Below, piece by piece: positions 19,283-30,255 of a stretch of 64,000 bases of DNA; position 1 is the stretch's first letter, and each line of letters starts with the position of its first letter. This DNA is from Halothiobacillus sp. (GTDB taxonomy: Bacteria; Pseudomonadota; Gammaproteobacteria; Halothiobacillales; Halothiobacillaceae). The DNA lies in the NCBI GenBank assembly GCA_020061705.1, contig JAGUXT010000058.1:1-64000 (forward strand). Reading direction: 5' to 3'. The notes under the pieces are model-generated. The model made no database searches, was not told the DNA's origin, and worked only from the letters and a program-made list of their open reading frames with translations. The position numbers and the translations under genes were made by a program.

Positions 19283-20664
19283 ATACTCCCCCCGACACAT
19301 TAAGCCTAAGCGCCCGTTTGTTGGACGCCATTGTCATTGGTCTGTGCGGTTTTTCGGCTTATGCCTGGCGTTTCGACTTCACCCTCCCCAGTTCTGATTA
19401 CCTGGGCTTAATCGTCATTGGCGTATTACTTTCCATGCTGTTTTTTCCGCTGTTCGGCGTATACCGTTCGTGGCGTGGCGGATTGCTGATCGACCTTGCG
19501 GGGCGGGTCACACTAGCTTGGGGCATGGTGTTTCTCACCCTTGCGCTCATGCTGTTCGCTTTCCAGCTTGGCATGGGCTACTCACGTATTTGGGTATTTT
19601 TATGGGGCGGCATGAGTGCAGGCGGGTTGGTCTTGCTGCGTGTCGTCACCTATGGCGTATTGCACCAGATGCGTCGGCGCGGGCTCAATCAAAAGCGTAT
19701 CGCCCTGATCGGCCAAGGTGCGGCGGCGAATGATATTGTACGCCGCGCCGAGGAGGCGCACTGGGCAGGCTATCGCATTGAAGCGCATTTTTTGGTGGAC
19801 GAATCGGCCAACGAATCTGAATGCAGTGGGGCGTTGCAACCATTGAGCCAGCTTGTCACCACCCTGCACCAGCGCGCCATTGACGAGGTGTGGATTGCCC
19901 TGCCACTACGCGATGAAGCACGTATTCAGCACATTCTCATGCTGCTGCGCCACGAACCGATCAGCGTGCGCTATGCCCCGGATATTTCCTCACTGCGTCT
20001 GCTCAATCACGACATCAGCACCATTCTCGGCCTGCCGATGCTGGATTTGCGCGCCACGCCGATGCAGGGCATCAACCTCTGGCTCAAGGCAATTGAAGAC
20101 ACACTTCTCGCCAGCCTCATCCTGCTTTTGGTCAGCCCTCTCATGCTGCTGATCGCAATCGGCATCAAGCTGACCAGTCCCGGCCCCGTGCTGTTCAAGC
20201 AGCAACGCCACGGCTGGGGCGGGCGTGAAATTGAGGTCTACAAATTCCGCACTATGCACCAGAACGACGAAGCCCCCAATCAGGTGCAGCAAGCAACCCG
20301 CAGTGACACACGCATTACCCCCTTCGGCGCATTCCTGCGTCGCACCAGCCTTGACGAATTACCCCAATTCATCAACGTGTTACAAGGGCGCATGTCGATC
20401 GTCGGCCCGCGCCCGCACGCACTGGCGCACAACGAACATTACAAAGAATTGATCGACAGCTACATGTTGCGCCACAAGGTCAAACCCGGCATCACAGGCT
20501 GGGCGCAGGTCAACGGCTATCGCGGTGAAACCGACACACTCGACAAAATGCAGAAACGCATTGAATATGATCTTTATTACATTGAGCACTGGTCGCTCGG
20601 CCTTGATCTGAAAATCATCGCCCTCACCCTTTTCAAGGGTTTTAGCCACCCCAACGCTTATTAG
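19279..20664 (+). CDS. Undecaprenyl-phosphate glycosylphosphotransferase (WcaJ-like, bacterial sugar transferase)
   Basis: KLTSPGPVLFKQQRHGWGGREIEVYKFRTMH, RTSLDELPQFINVLQGRMSIVGPRPHALAHNEHY, KPGITGWAQVNGYRGETD. Confidence 0.94.
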   Translation: MNTPPDTLSLSARLLDAIVIGLCGFSAYAWRFDFTLPSSDYLGLIVIGVLLSMLFFPLFGVYRSWRGGLLIDLAGRVTLAWGMVFLTLALMLFAFQLGMGYSRIWVFLWGGMSAGGLVLLRVVTYGVLHQMRRRGLNQKRIALIGQGAAANDIVRRAEEAHWAGYRIEAHFLVDESANESECSGALQPLSQLVTTLHQRAIDEVWIALPLRDEARIQHILMLLRHEPISVRYAPDISSLRLLNHDISTILGLPMLDLRATPMQGINLWLKAIEDTLLASLILLLVSPLMLLIAIGIKLTSPGPVLFKQQRHGWGGREIEVYKFRTMHQNDEAPNQVQQATRSDTRITPFGAFLRRTSLDELPQFINVLQGRMSIVGPRPHALAHNEHYKELIDSYMLRHKVKPGITGWAQVNGYRGETDTLDKMQKRIEYDLYYIEHWSLGLDLKIIALTLFKGFSHPNAY

Positions 20665-20670
20665 ACTTTC

Positions 20671-21609
20671 ATGCCAACGACACCGCCGCCCATGACCACA
20701 AGCACACACAACGACTCAATAAAGAGCCAAAGAAAGGGCATTATCCTCGCTGGCGGCTCCGGCACCCGTCTACACCCCCTGACCCACTCGGTCAGCAAGC
20801 AGCTCATGCCGGTGTACGACAAGCCAATGATTTACTACCCGCTCAGCACGCTCATGCTGGCGGGCATTCGCGACATTCTCATCATTACCACCCCCCACGA
20901 CCAGGCGGCTTTCCAACACCTGCTCGGCGACGGCAGCAAATGGGGCATCAACCTCAGCTATGCCATCCAGCCCAGTCCGGATGGCCTTGCACAAGCATTT
21001 CTGATTGGCGAAGACCACATCGGCCACGCCCCGGCGGCATTGATCCTCGGCGACAATATTTTTTACGGCGACGGCATGGGGCGACAATTGCAACAGGCCA
21101 GCGAGCGCAGCAAGGGTGCTGACGTGTTCGGTTATTACGTCACTGACCCGGAGCGCTACGGCGTGGTGGAGTTCGATCAAGCAGGCCGCGCCCTGCACAT
21201 CGAGGAAAAGCCTGCCCAGCCGCGTTCCCACTACGCCGTAACCGGCCTGTATTTTTACGACAATGACGTGGTTGAACTGGCCAAAGCGGTCAAGCCTTCG
21301 CCTCGCGGCGAGCTGGAAATCACCGACCTCAACAACGCCTATCTCGCCCGTGGCGACCTGAATGTGCAAATCCTCGGCCGCGGCACCGCCTGGCTGGATA
21401 CCGGCACCCACAATTCGTTGCTGGATGCCGCCAACTTCATTCGCGTCGTTGAAGAGCGCCAGGGATTGAAAATCGCCTGCCCGGAGGAAATTGCCTGGCG
21501 ACAAGGCTTTATCAACAGCGAAGATCTCGCACGTCTTGCCGAACCCTTGCGCAAAAGCGGTTATGGCAGCTACCTTTTCAAAATTCTGAATGAGCGTGTT
21601 TTTGAATGA
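20671..21609 (+). CDS. rfbA: Glucose-1-phosphate thymidylyltransferase
   Basis: [54 protein letters not shown]; start could also be ATG 20692. Confidence 0.96.
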   Translation: MPTTPPPMTTSTHNDSIKSQRKGIILAGGSGTRLHPLTHSVSKQLMPVYDKPMIYYPLSTLMLAGIRDILIITTPHDQAAFQHLLGDGSKWGINLSYAIQPSPDGLAQAFLIGEDHIGHAPAALILGDNIFYGDGMGRQLQQASERSKGADVFGYYVTDPERYGVVEFDQAGRALHIEEKPAQPRSHYAVTGLYFYDNDVVELAKAVKPSPRGELEITDLNNAYLARGDLNVQILGRGTAWLDTGTHNSLLDAANFIRVVEERQGLKIACPEEIAWRQGFINSEDLARLAEPLRKSGYGSYLFKILNERVFE

Positions 21610-22154
21610 ACATCACACCCACCGCCCTTGCCGATGTCCTCATTATCGAACCCAAGGTATTCGGTGATGCTCGCGGTTTTTTCCTCGAAAGCTGGAATCA
21701 GGAAAAATTTGCCGCCGCAGGACTTGACCTGAACTTCGTGCAGGATAACCACAGCCGCTCCGCCCACGGCATTCTGCGCGGCCTGCACTACCAGATGGTG
21801 CGCCCGCAGGGCAAGCTTGTGCGCGTCACCCAGGGCGAAGTCTTTGATGTAGCAGTGGACATGCGCCAAAGCTCGCCACAATTCGGTCAATGGGTCGGCG
21901 TACACCTCTCCGCCGAAAACCACCGTATGCTCTGGGTACCCCCAGGCTTTGCCCACGGCTTTGTCGTGCTCTCGGAAAGCGCCGACTTTCTCTACAAATG
22001 CACAGACTTTTATTTTCCGGAGCACGAGCGCTGCATCCGCTGGGATGACCCCGACATTGGCATTACCTGGCCGCTTACCGTCGGACAAACACCCCTGCTT
22101 TCCGCCAAGGATGCCGCTGGCCTGGCCTTCAAGCTCGCCGAGGCCTATCCATGA
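21606..22154 (+). CDS. rfbC: dTDP-4-dehydrorhamnose 3,5-epimerase
   Basis: [50 protein letters not shown] overlap with rfbA. Confidence 0.96.
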   Translation: MNITPTALADVLIIEPKVFGDARGFFLESWNQEKFAAAGLDLNFVQDNHSRSAHGILRGLHYQMVRPQGKLVRVTQGEVFDVAVDMRQSSPQFGQWVGVHLSAENHRMLWVPPGFAHGFVVLSESADFLYKCTDFYFPEHERCIRWDDPDIGITWPLTVGQTPLLSAKDAAGLAFKLAEAYP

Positions 22155-23041
22155 GCCAACCTCAAGCTTTGCGCGTCCTGCTCACTGGCGCCAACGGTCA
22201 ACTCGGCTGGGAACTGCAACGCAGTCGCGCCTCACACATCGAACTGCACGCCCATGATGCCGACACGCTCGACATTACCGATGCCCAAGCCGTGCTTGAC
22301 GCAGTGCAAGCCCTCAAGCCCGACTGGATTATCAACGCCGCTGCCTACACCGCCGTGGACAAGGCCGAAAGTGAAACCACCCTTGCCTATGCCGTCAACC
22401 GTGATGGCGCACGCCATTTGGCCGAAACCGCCCGCGTGGTCAATGCACGCATGGTGCAGGTTTCCACCGACTTCATCTTCGATGGCGAGCACGGCCACCC
22501 CTACCGCCCGGACGACACCCCTTCACCACTAAGCGTGTATGGCGCAAGCAAGCTCGCCGGAGAAATCACCGTACAGGAAACGCTGGGGGAGCGTGCGCTC
22601 ATCCTGCGCACGGCCTGGGTGTACTCTGCCCACGGCCACAACTTTGTCAAAACCATGCTGCGCCTGATGCGTGAACGCGAACAGCTTGGCATTGTCGCCG
22701 ATCAGATTGGCTCCCCCACCTGGGCAAGCTCTCTGGCGCAAGCCATTTGGCACGCCACCACCATCAACCTGCACGGCACGCACCACTGGACAGACGCCGG
22801 TGTGGCCAGTTGGTATGACTTTGCCCAGGCCATCCATGATGAAGCACGCAACCTTGGCATGTTGACACGCGACTGCACCCTGCGCCCGATTGCTACCACA
22901 GACTACCCCACCCCTGCCCGCCGTCCGGGCTTCAGCCTGCTCGACAAAACCAGCGCATGGCAGGCGCTCGGCACGACCAACCCTGTCCACTGGCGCGCGC
23001 AATTGCGCGCCATGCTCAACGAACTCAAGCAAACATCATGA
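22151..23041 (+). CDS. rfbD: dTDP-4-dehydrorhamnose reductase
   Basis: LLTGANGQLGWELQRS, DWIINAAAYTAVDKAESE, VSTDFIFDGEHGHPYRPDDTPSPLSVYGASKLAGE. Confidence 0.95.
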   Translation: MSQPQALRVLLTGANGQLGWELQRSRASHIELHAHDADTLDITDAQAVLDAVQALKPDWIINAAAYTAVDKAESETTLAYAVNRDGARHLAETARVVNARMVQVSTDFIFDGEHGHPYRPDDTPSPLSVYGASKLAGEITVQETLGERALILRTAWVYSAHGHNFVKTMLRLMREREQLGIVADQIGSPTWASSLAQAIWHATTINLHGTHHWTDAGVASWYDFAQAIHDEARNLGMLTRDCTLRPIATTDYPTPARRPGFSLLDKTSAWQALGTTNPVHWRAQLRAMLNELKQTS

Positions 23042-24114
23042 CTCGCAACCTCCTCATTACCGGTGCGGCCGGCTTTATCGGCAGCAATTTCGTTCACTAC
23101 TGGATGGACAAACATGCCGAAGACCGTGTCGTGGTGCTGGATGCGCTCACCTATGCCGGCAACCTCGCCAACCTCGACCCGGTCAAGGACAATCCGCGTT
23201 TTCGCTTTGTCCACGGCGACATCCGCGACCAGGCGCTTGTCGAAGAGCTGCTGCGCAGCGAGCACATCGACACCCTCGTGCACTTCGCCGCCGAAAGCCA
23301 TGTTGACCGCTCCATCAGCGGCCCGGATGCCTTTATCGAAACCAACATCCTCGGCACGCATAGCCTGCTGAAAGCCGCGCGCACTGTCTGGCTTGACGAC
23401 CCCGAAACACGCACGGACAACCACCGTTTCCACCACGTTAGTACCGACGAAGTCTACGGCTCGCTTGAAGCTAACGACCCCGCATTTACCGAGACCACGC
23501 CCTACGCCCCCAACTCGCCCTACTCGGCCAGCAAGGCGGCCTCCGACCACCTGGTGCGCGCCTATCACCACACCTACGGACTCAAGGTCACCACCAGCAA
23601 CTGCTCCAACAACTACGGCCCCTACCATTTCCCGGAAAAGCTCATTCCGTTGTGCATCACCAACATCCTGCACGGCCTGCCCCTGCCCATCTACGGCGAC
23701 GGCAAAAACATCCGCGACTGGCTATTCGTCGCTGATCATGCGCGTGGCATTGAACTGATCCTGGAAAAAGGCATCCTCGGTGAGGTCTACAACATTGGCG
23801 GCAACAATGAATGGACGAATATCGACATTATTCGTCTGATTTGCCAGTTGATGGACAGCGCTTTTGCCAGCGACCCCGAGCTTGCCGCACGCTACCCTGC
23901 CGCCCCCGCCGCGCAAGGCAAGGCCACTGAAAGCCTCATCACCTTCGTCAAAGACCGCGCCGGCCATGACCGCCGCTACGCCATTGATGCCCGCAAAGCG
24001 CAGCGCGAACTCGGTTATACTCCAGCCGAGAGCTTTGAGAGCGGCATTCGCCTCACTCTCGATTGGTTCCTGCACAACGAGGCGTGGTGGCAGCCGTTGC
24101 GTGCCAGAAGTTAA
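23038..24114 (+). CDS. rfbB: dTDP-glucose 4,6-dehydratase
   Basis: ITGAAGFIGSNFVHYWMDKH, HFAAESHVDRSISGPDAFIETNILGT, HHVSTDEVYGSL, YSASKAASDHLVRAYHHTYGL. Start at ATG 23038 with ATGA overlap. Confidence 0.96.
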   Translation: MTRNLLITGAAGFIGSNFVHYWMDKHAEDRVVVLDALTYAGNLANLDPVKDNPRFRFVHGDIRDQALVEELLRSEHIDTLVHFAAESHVDRSISGPDAFIETNILGTHSLLKAARTVWLDDPETRTDNHRFHHVSTDEVYGSLEANDPAFTETTPYAPNSPYSASKAASDHLVRAYHHTYGLKVTTSNCSNNYGPYHFPEKLIPLCITNILHGLPLPIYGDGKNIRDWLFVADHARGIELILEKGILGEVYNIGGNNEWTNIDIIRLICQLMDSAFASDPELAARYPAAPAAQGKATESLITFVKDRAGHDRRYAIDARKAQRELGYTPAESFESGIRLTLDWFLHNEAWWQPLRARS

Positions 24115-24137
24115 ATCAACACAGCCACAGAGAGTAT

Positions 24138-24170
24138 GTAGGCCGGATAGGCGCAGTGCATCCAGCCTAC
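24138..24170. repeat. Single REP-like unit, family A
   Basis: gtaggccggataggcgcagtgcatccagcctac, itself an imperfect palindrome. Confidence 0.7.
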
Positions 24171-24229
24171 TTACAGCGGTCTACGCGTCCTCTGTGGCAA
24201 AAAACTCTTCCTACCATGCACAATACCCC

Positions 24230-25996
24230 ATGAACACCGCCTATACCCCCAATCTACGCCTCGGCGAACGCCTCGTTGCCGCCGGAAAACTCTCCGAACG
24301 CGACCTTGACCGCGCCCTGCAAGCTCAGGAAGAAATGGGCGACTTGCTCGGTCGGGTGCTGGTGCGCCTCGGGGTGGTTTCTGACCTCGACATTGCACAA
24401 CAACTCTCGCTGCAACTCGGCTTGCCGCTGATTGCCGCCAACGATTTTCCCAACGAAGCACTCGCCATCGAAGGCTTGGCCAACGAATTTCTATTGCACC
24501 ACCAAATCCTCCCGCTCAGCGATGCCGACGGTGTGTTGCGCGTTGCCATGACTCAGCCGCAGGATGCCTACACCCTTAAAGCTCTGCGCCTGGCCAGTGG
24601 GCGCACGATTGAACCCGCGCTCGCACTTGAATCCGAAGTCAGCGCCGCGCTCAGCAAACTCTACCTCAGCGCACAGGACAACGAAGAGGAAGCCCAACCC
24701 GATCGCTGGAATGACGATGAATTTGTCGAGCACCTCAAGGATTTGGCCAGCGAGGCCCCGGTCATCCGCCTGGTCAACCAGATCATCAGCGCCGCCATCG
24801 ACCGCCGCGCCTCCGACATTCACATCGAGCCCACCGAGGGCGGTCTCGCCATTCGCTACCGCGTTGACGGTGTGCTCGAAGACTCCACCCCGCCTGCCGC
24901 CTCGCTGACCGCCGCCATCACCTCTCGGGTCAAGCTTCTGGCCGGACTGAACATTGCCGAGCGCCGCCTGCCGCAGGACGGGCGCATCAAAACCCGCTTC
25001 AAAGGCCACGAACTTGACCTGCGCGTCTCCACCGTACCCACCGTGCATGGCGAAAGCGTGGTCATGCGTGTGCTCGACCGCGAAAGCGTGCAACTCAGTC
25101 TTGAAGACATGGGTTTCAGCCCGGACACGCTCGCACGCTTCAACCAGTTGCTCACCGCCCCGCACGGCATCATCCTCGTCACCGGCCCCACCGGCTCGGG
25201 CAAAACCACCACGCTTTACGCCGCGTTGGCGAAAATCGATGCCTCCACGCTGAAAATTATCACCGTCGAAGACCCGGTCGAATACCAGCTCGAAGGCATC
25301 AACCAGATTCAGGTTCACGCGCAGATCGGCCTGACTTTTGCACACGCCCTGCGTTCCATCCTGCGCCAAGACCCCGACATCATCATGATCGGTGAAATGC
25401 GCGACACCGAAACCGCACAAATCGCCGTACAATCGGCGCTGACGGGCCATCTTGTGCTCTCCACCCTGCACACCAACACCGCCGCAGGCGCGCTCACCCG
25501 TCTGGAAGACATGGGTATCCCGCGTTATCTTTTGACCTCGACCATCAACGGCGTGCTGGCGCAGCGCCTGGTGCGCCGCCTCTGTCCGCATTGCAAAACC
25601 GCAAGCGACATCGAACCTGCACTGCTGCTATCATCGGGTCTTGCCCGCTTTATGCCCGCCGGACAAACCAAAGTTTACAGCGCCGTGGGATGCCATCAGT
25701 GCTCGCACACCGGCTATCGCGGGCGTGTGGCGATTCACGAATTACTGGCGCTCGATGGCACCATACACAAGGCCATTCTCGAAGGCGCGGATGCCACCAT
25801 CCTGCACCAAACCGCCCGCCAACAGGGCATGTTGACTCTCTACGAAGACGGCCTGCGCAAGGTCGTCAGCGGCATCACTTCACTCGATGAAGTCCTGCGT
25901 GTCACCCAGGACAGTGCGTTGGAAAACGAAAGCACGGCTCAATCCGCATCCGCCAACTTGACGAGCCCCACCTTAACGAGCCCGGCACATGGCTAA
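24230..25996 (+). CDS. gspE: Type II secretion system ATPase GspE
   Basis: Start ATG 24230 (MNTAYTPNLRLGERLVAAGKLSERDLDRALQ). GPTGSGKTTTLYAAL, EDPVEYQLEGINQIQVHAQIGLTFAHALRSILRQDPDIIMIGEMRD, zinc-type CPHC...CHQC. Confidence 0.95.
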   Translation: MNTAYTPNLRLGERLVAAGKLSERDLDRALQAQEEMGDLLGRVLVRLGVVSDLDIAQQLSLQLGLPLIAANDFPNEALAIEGLANEFLLHHQILPLSDADGVLRVAMTQPQDAYTLKALRLASGRTIEPALALESEVSAALSKLYLSAQDNEEEAQPDRWNDDEFVEHLKDLASEAPVIRLVNQIISAAIDRRASDIHIEPTEGGLAIRYRVDGVLEDSTPPAASLTAAITSRVKLLAGLNIAERRLPQDGRIKTRFKGHELDLRVSTVPTVHGESVVMRVLDRESVQLSLEDMGFSPDTLARFNQLLTAPHGIILVTGPTGSGKTTTLYAALAKIDASTLKIITVEDPVEYQLEGINQIQVHAQIGLTFAHALRSILRQDPDIIMIGEMRDTETAQIAVQSALTGHLVLSTLHTNTAAGALTRLEDMGIPRYLLTSTINGVLAQRLVRRLCPHCKTASDIEPALLLSSGLARFMPAGQTKVYSAVGCHQCSHTGYRGRVAIHELLALDGTIHKAILEGADATILHQTARQQGMLTLYEDGLRKVVSGITSLDEVLRVTQDSALENESTAQSASANLTSPTLTSPAHG

Positions 25997-27227
25997 ATTT
26001 CGCTATCGCGCCGTCGATCGCGCGCGCCAAGTCAGCGAAGGCGTATTGGACGCGCCGACACAGGATGCCGCGCTCAAGCAACTGCAAGGCCAGGGCATGA
26101 CTCCGATCAGCCTGAGTGCCGACACGGCAAACGCTGCCCCCCTGTTGCAAGGTGGGGCATTAAACGCCCCCAATCGCGCACAAAAAGCCAAACCACCTGG
26201 CGCGGAAGACGTGCTGCGCTTTACCAAGGAGCTCGCCGTGCTGCTGCGCTCCGGCCTGCCGCTGGATCGCGCCATCAAAGTCATGGTCGGCATGAGCGCC
26301 AACCCCAGCCTTGCCGCCGTACTGCAGGACATCCTCGACAACGTCAAGGGCGGGCGCGGCCTCAGCGTGGCACTGCGCAACCACCAAGAGCTGTTCGGCA
26401 ATTTTTACATCAACATGATTCGCTCCGGCGAAGCCAGCGGCCAACTCAGCGATGTTTTAACACGCCTTGGCGACCATCTGGAGCGCGCCAAGAGCCTACG
26501 CCAGAGCGTCACCTCCGCGCTGATCTACCCCAGCATCCTGCTCATCGTCGCCGTACTTTCCATCGCTTTGATGCTCGGTTTCGTCGTCCCGCAATTCAAA
26601 AGCCTGTTTGCCGACATGGGTGACCGCCTGCCGCTGATGACTCAAATCGTGGTTGCTGCCGGGGATGGTATTGCCGCCAATGGCTGGATCATCATCCTCG
26701 TCGCCATCCCATTGTGGTTTCTATGGCAAAACTGGTCTAAAAGCCCACAAGGCCGCGCCACACTCGATCGCGCTATCTTGCGCGCGCCCCTGGTTGGCAC
26801 GGTCGCACTCAAATACAACACAGCCCTGTTCTCGCGCACCATGGGAACTTTGCTGCACAACGGCGTGTCTCTTCTTGAGTCGCTGGGCATTGCCTCCGAC
26901 ACGGTCGGCAACAGCGTATTACGCGAAGCTCTCGCCAGCCTGCCCCCAGCCATCAAACAAGGCGGACGGTTGGCGGCAGCACTCGACAAGACGGGAGTTT
27001 TCCCTGACTCTGCGATTCAAATGATCGCCATTGGTGAGGAAAGCGGACGGTTGGACACGATGTTGCTCGAACTCGCCAATGTCAACGACGATGAAGTGCA
27101 AGCTTCCATCAAACGTGCCCTGACCCTGATGGAACCCCTGCTCATACTCTCGCTTGGTGCCGTGATTGCCCTTATCATCATCTCCATTCTGATGGGCATT
27201 CTCTCGGTCAACGAACTGATTGCCTGA
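25989..27227 (+). CDS. gspF: Type II secretion inner membrane protein GspF
   Basis: MAKFRYRAVDRARQVSEGVLDAPTQDAALKQLQGQGMTPISL; FTKELAVLLRSGLPLDRAI; MEPLLILSLGAVIALIIISILMGILSVNELI. Confidence 0.95.
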   Translation: MAKFRYRAVDRARQVSEGVLDAPTQDAALKQLQGQGMTPISLSADTANAAPLLQGGALNAPNRAQKAKPPGAEDVLRFTKELAVLLRSGLPLDRAIKVMVGMSANPSLAAVLQDILDNVKGGRGLSVALRNHQELFGNFYINMIRSGEASGQLSDVLTRLGDHLERAKSLRQSVTSALIYPSILLIVAVLSIALMLGFVVPQFKSLFADMGDRLPLMTQIVVAAGDGIAANGWIIILVAIPLWFLWQNWSKSPQGRATLDRAILRAPLVGTVALKYNTALFSRTMGTLLHNGVSLLESLGIASDTVGNSVLREALASLPPAIKQGGRLAAALDKTGVFPDSAIQMIAIGEESGRLDTMLLELANVNDDEVQASIKRALTLMEPLLILSLGAVIALIIISILMGILSVNELIA

Positions 27228-27259
27228 CACTTTAACCCTAGCCAAGAAAACTCAAAAAC

Positions 27260-27697
<438 letters not shown>

Positions 27698-27776
27698 TCC
27701 GGCGTACTTTTCTGTTTGCAGGCGTAGGATTGAAAAGCATAGCGCGCTCACCCTGCAAAACGTGGAAAACAAACCA

Positions 27777-27860
27777 GCCACAGAGAGCACAAAGTCACCG
27801 AGGGATGCATCAAACGATTAGCCCTGCTCTTAATCTCCGTGCCCTCCGTGGCAAAAAGGA
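27777..27860. repeat. Imperfect inverted repeat ('gccacagagagcacaaag...ctccgtgccctccgtggc')
   Basis: Left arm gccacagagagcacaaagtcaccgag and right arm ctccgtgccctccgtggc are near-complementary, between gspG and gspH. Related fragments lie near 24122-24136 and 24188-24205. Confidence 0.7.
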
Positions 27861-27882
27861 TTTATTCGCCCACCCATACCCT

Positions 27883-28344
27883 ATGACCCAGACCCAGCGC
27901 GGATTCACCCTGATTGAGCTTATCGCCACCATCACCCTGATGGCCTTGGTGCTCACCACTGCGCCTGCTGCCTACGAAAAAATTCGCGACGCCATGAGTT
28001 TTCGAGCCGCCATTGCTGACACCACCAGCGCCCTCAAGCGCGCGCGCGTCGCCGCTGTACTGCAAGGACATCCGGTTGAACTGGCCGTGCACCTCGAACA
28101 GCACCAGCTGCACACCCCGGGCGAAAAAACCGTATCCATCGACTCACGCATTACCCTCGACATGCACGGTGTTATCAGCCTCAGCAACCCCGACTTGCCT
28201 GTATTTCGTTTTTATCCCGACGGCAGTGCCACTGGCGGTTCACTCACCCTCACTACACCCACGGGACGCGCCCAGCGCATCGAAATCGACTGGTTCACCG
28301 GCCAACTTCTGCTCAGTCACCCACCGACTGAAGCCGCATCATGA
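27883..28344 (+). CDS. gspH: Minor pseudopilin GspH
   Basis: MTQTQRGFTLIELIATITLMALVLTTAPAAYEKIRDAMSFRAAIADTTSALKRARVAAV; position in operon; start ATG 27883. Confidence 0.85.
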   Translation: MTQTQRGFTLIELIATITLMALVLTTAPAAYEKIRDAMSFRAAIADTTSALKRARVAAVLQGHPVELAVHLEQHQLHTPGEKTVSIDSRITLDMHGVISLSNPDLPVFRFYPDGSATGGSLTLTTPTGRAQRIEIDWFTGQLLLSHPPTEAAS

Positions 28345-28745
28345 CACGCAACTTCGCCAGTTCACACGGCTTCTCCCTACTCGAAGTCCTGGTAGCTCTC
28401 AGCATCATGGCCATCAGCCTCGGCGTACTCTACCAAACGCAAATCGGCGCCACGCGCAACCTGACCCAAAGCCTCGCGCTCGAGCGCGCCACCCTCTACG
28501 GCCAAAGCATTCTTGCCAATGCCACTGGCGTTGCGGCTGATCACGACATGCTTGAAGGCTCGTTTGAAGATGGTTACCGCTGGCAACTCAGCATCACCCC
28601 CATCGACATCCCGCCACCACCACCCGCCGAAAAACCCATTATTCCCATGCTGCAACTTGATCTCGACATCTTTTGGCTGGAGGGCAACAAAGAGCGACAA
28701 CTACACCTGCAAAGCCTGAGCCGCCCGGCAACGAGTCAACCATGA
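28341..28745 (+). CDS. gspI: Minor pseudopilin GspI
   Basis: SHGFSLLEVLVALSIMAISLGVLYQTQIGATRNL; operon position. Confidence 0.85.
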   Translation: MTRNFASSHGFSLLEVLVALSIMAISLGVLYQTQIGATRNLTQSLALERATLYGQSILANATGVAADHDMLEGSFEDGYRWQLSITPIDIPPPPPAEKPIIPMLQLDLDIFWLEGNKERQLHLQSLSRPATSQP

Positions 28746-29410
28746 GCAAGACTCACGCTAACTTCACCGGATTTTCCACCTCCCCCACGAAAGAGGGGTA
28801 TTGGAGAGAACGAGAGCGTGCGCGCAGTAAAAATCAATCCGGCTTCACTCTCGTTGAAATCATCATCGCCCTAGCCCTCACCGCGCTGATTCTCGCCAGC
28901 CTGAGTGCCGCCCTCTATGGCCTCAGCCAAGGCTTTAGCCATGCCACCGAACGCAGCGCACGCGAAGACATCCTCAACCGCGTCAGTCTTGCCCTGCATC
29001 AAGCAATTGAACAGGCGCGGTACATTGAGCCACCCAACGGCGACCCATCCTTCCACAGCCTGCTCGGCACAGCCGAAAGCCTCGACTGGCTGGCCTATCT
29101 ACCTGAATCATCACCACAAGGCGGTCTGCACCACTGGCACCTCGAACCTCAGGATGGCGAGCTACTTCTTACGCTCACCCAATGGATAGAACCCAAAACC
29201 CAAGTCGAAAACCAGGAGCCCCCAGCTTCCCTGCCCCCCCATCAAGTGATCGGCGACCTCACCGCCTTCAAACTGAGCTACCAAAACGCCAAAACCGGCG
29301 AATGGGTAGACCAGTGGGACGGCCTGCTCCTGCCCGCCCGCATACGCATCGACATCGCCACTCAAGCCTCTGGCACATGGCCGCCCATCATCGTCCGGCT
29401 CGAACCATGA
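28742..29410 (+). CDS. gspJ: Minor pseudopilin GspJ
   Basis: QSGFTLVEIIIALALTALILASLSAALYGLSQGF; start ATG 28742 with ATGA overlap. Confidence 0.85.
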   Translation: MSKTHANFTGFSTSPTKEGYWRERERARSKNQSGFTLVEIIIALALTALILASLSAALYGLSQGFSHATERSAREDILNRVSLALHQAIEQARYIEPPNGDPSFHSLLGTAESLDWLAYLPESSPQGGLHHWHLEPQDGELLLTLTQWIEPKTQVENQEPPASLPPHQVIGDLTAFKLSYQNAKTGEWVDQWDGLLLPARIRIDIATQASGTWPPIIVRLEP

Positions 29411-30255
29411 CCCGTAGCACCTCACCATCGAAACAACACGGCCTCGCCATGATCGCCGTGCTGTGGATTCTGGTTGCTCTAATGCTCATGGTCAGCAGCT
29501 ACAGCCTGTTTTCCCGCGTTGAAACACGCATGGCCGGCGCGCAGGTTGACCAGGCCAAAGCCAATGCTCTCGCTCTTGGCGGACTCGAGTACATTCAGGC
29601 CTACCTCAAGCAACCCCCGCAAATCAGCAACAAACCACAGCAACAATTCCTGCAACTGCATTTGGGCGAGGGTCGTCTCGACATAACTCTAACCAGCGCT
29701 GCGGGCTTGATCGACCTAAACAAAGCACCCCCAACCTTACTCAAGGATCTGTTCCAAATCGCTGCCGGCATGGACGAGGACAGCAGTGCCATGCTCATTA
29801 ACACACTGCGCCCCGACCCGAGCCAAACCAATGGTGCCCCGCCCCCTGTACTTCGCGACACTCGTGATCTGCGCGGGATGCCAGGAATCACAGAATCCAT
29901 CTATAATGCCGTGCGAAATTTAATCACCGTCGATGCAGACAGCAGCACGGTCAATGCCCACCAAGCCCCGCTAGGTGTGCTTATCGTTCTCGCGCACGGC
30001 AATACCGAACTCGCACAGACCTTCGCCGAATCCCGCATCACCCAAGGCAGCCTCGCAGACACCTCCATGCTCCAAACCAGCTTTCACAGCGAAACCCAAG
30101 CCAACCGCTACCGCCTGGACGTTGACGTCACACTCAACAACGGCCAACGCTACATCCGCCGTTTCTGGCTTTCCTCGCATATTGATATGCGGCTTGGCTG
30201 GCGGGCGCACGCGTTTGAGGCACTGAGAGCGCTCTCAGGCGGAGCCACCCAATGA
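29407..30255 (+). CDS. gspK: Minor pseudopilin GspK
   Basis: KQHGLAMIAVLWILVALMLMVSSYSLFSRVETRMAGAQVDQAKANALALGGLEY; start ATG 29407. Confidence 0.85.
   Translation: MTRSTSPSKQHGLAMIAVLWILVALMLMVSSYSLFSRVETRMAGAQVDQAKANALALGGLEYIQAYLKQPPQISNKPQQQFLQLHLGEGRLDITLTSAAGLIDLNKAPPTLLKDLFQIAAGMDEDSSAMLINTLRPDPSQTNGAPPPVLRDTRDLRGMPGITESIYNAVRNLITVDADSSTVNAHQAPLGVLIVLAHGNTELAQTFAESRITQGSLADTSMLQTSFHSETQANRYRLDVDVTLNNGQRYIRRFWLSSHIDMRLGWRAHAFEALRALSGGATQ

Noticed and set aside
20770-21504. 244-aa minus-strand ORF
   Set aside because: Antisense to rfbA.
22903-23673. 256-aa minus-strand ORF
   Set aside because: Antisense to rfbD/rfbB.
24491-25591. 366-aa minus-strand ORF
   Set aside because: Antisense to gspE, with composition typical of shadow ORFs in GC-rich genes.
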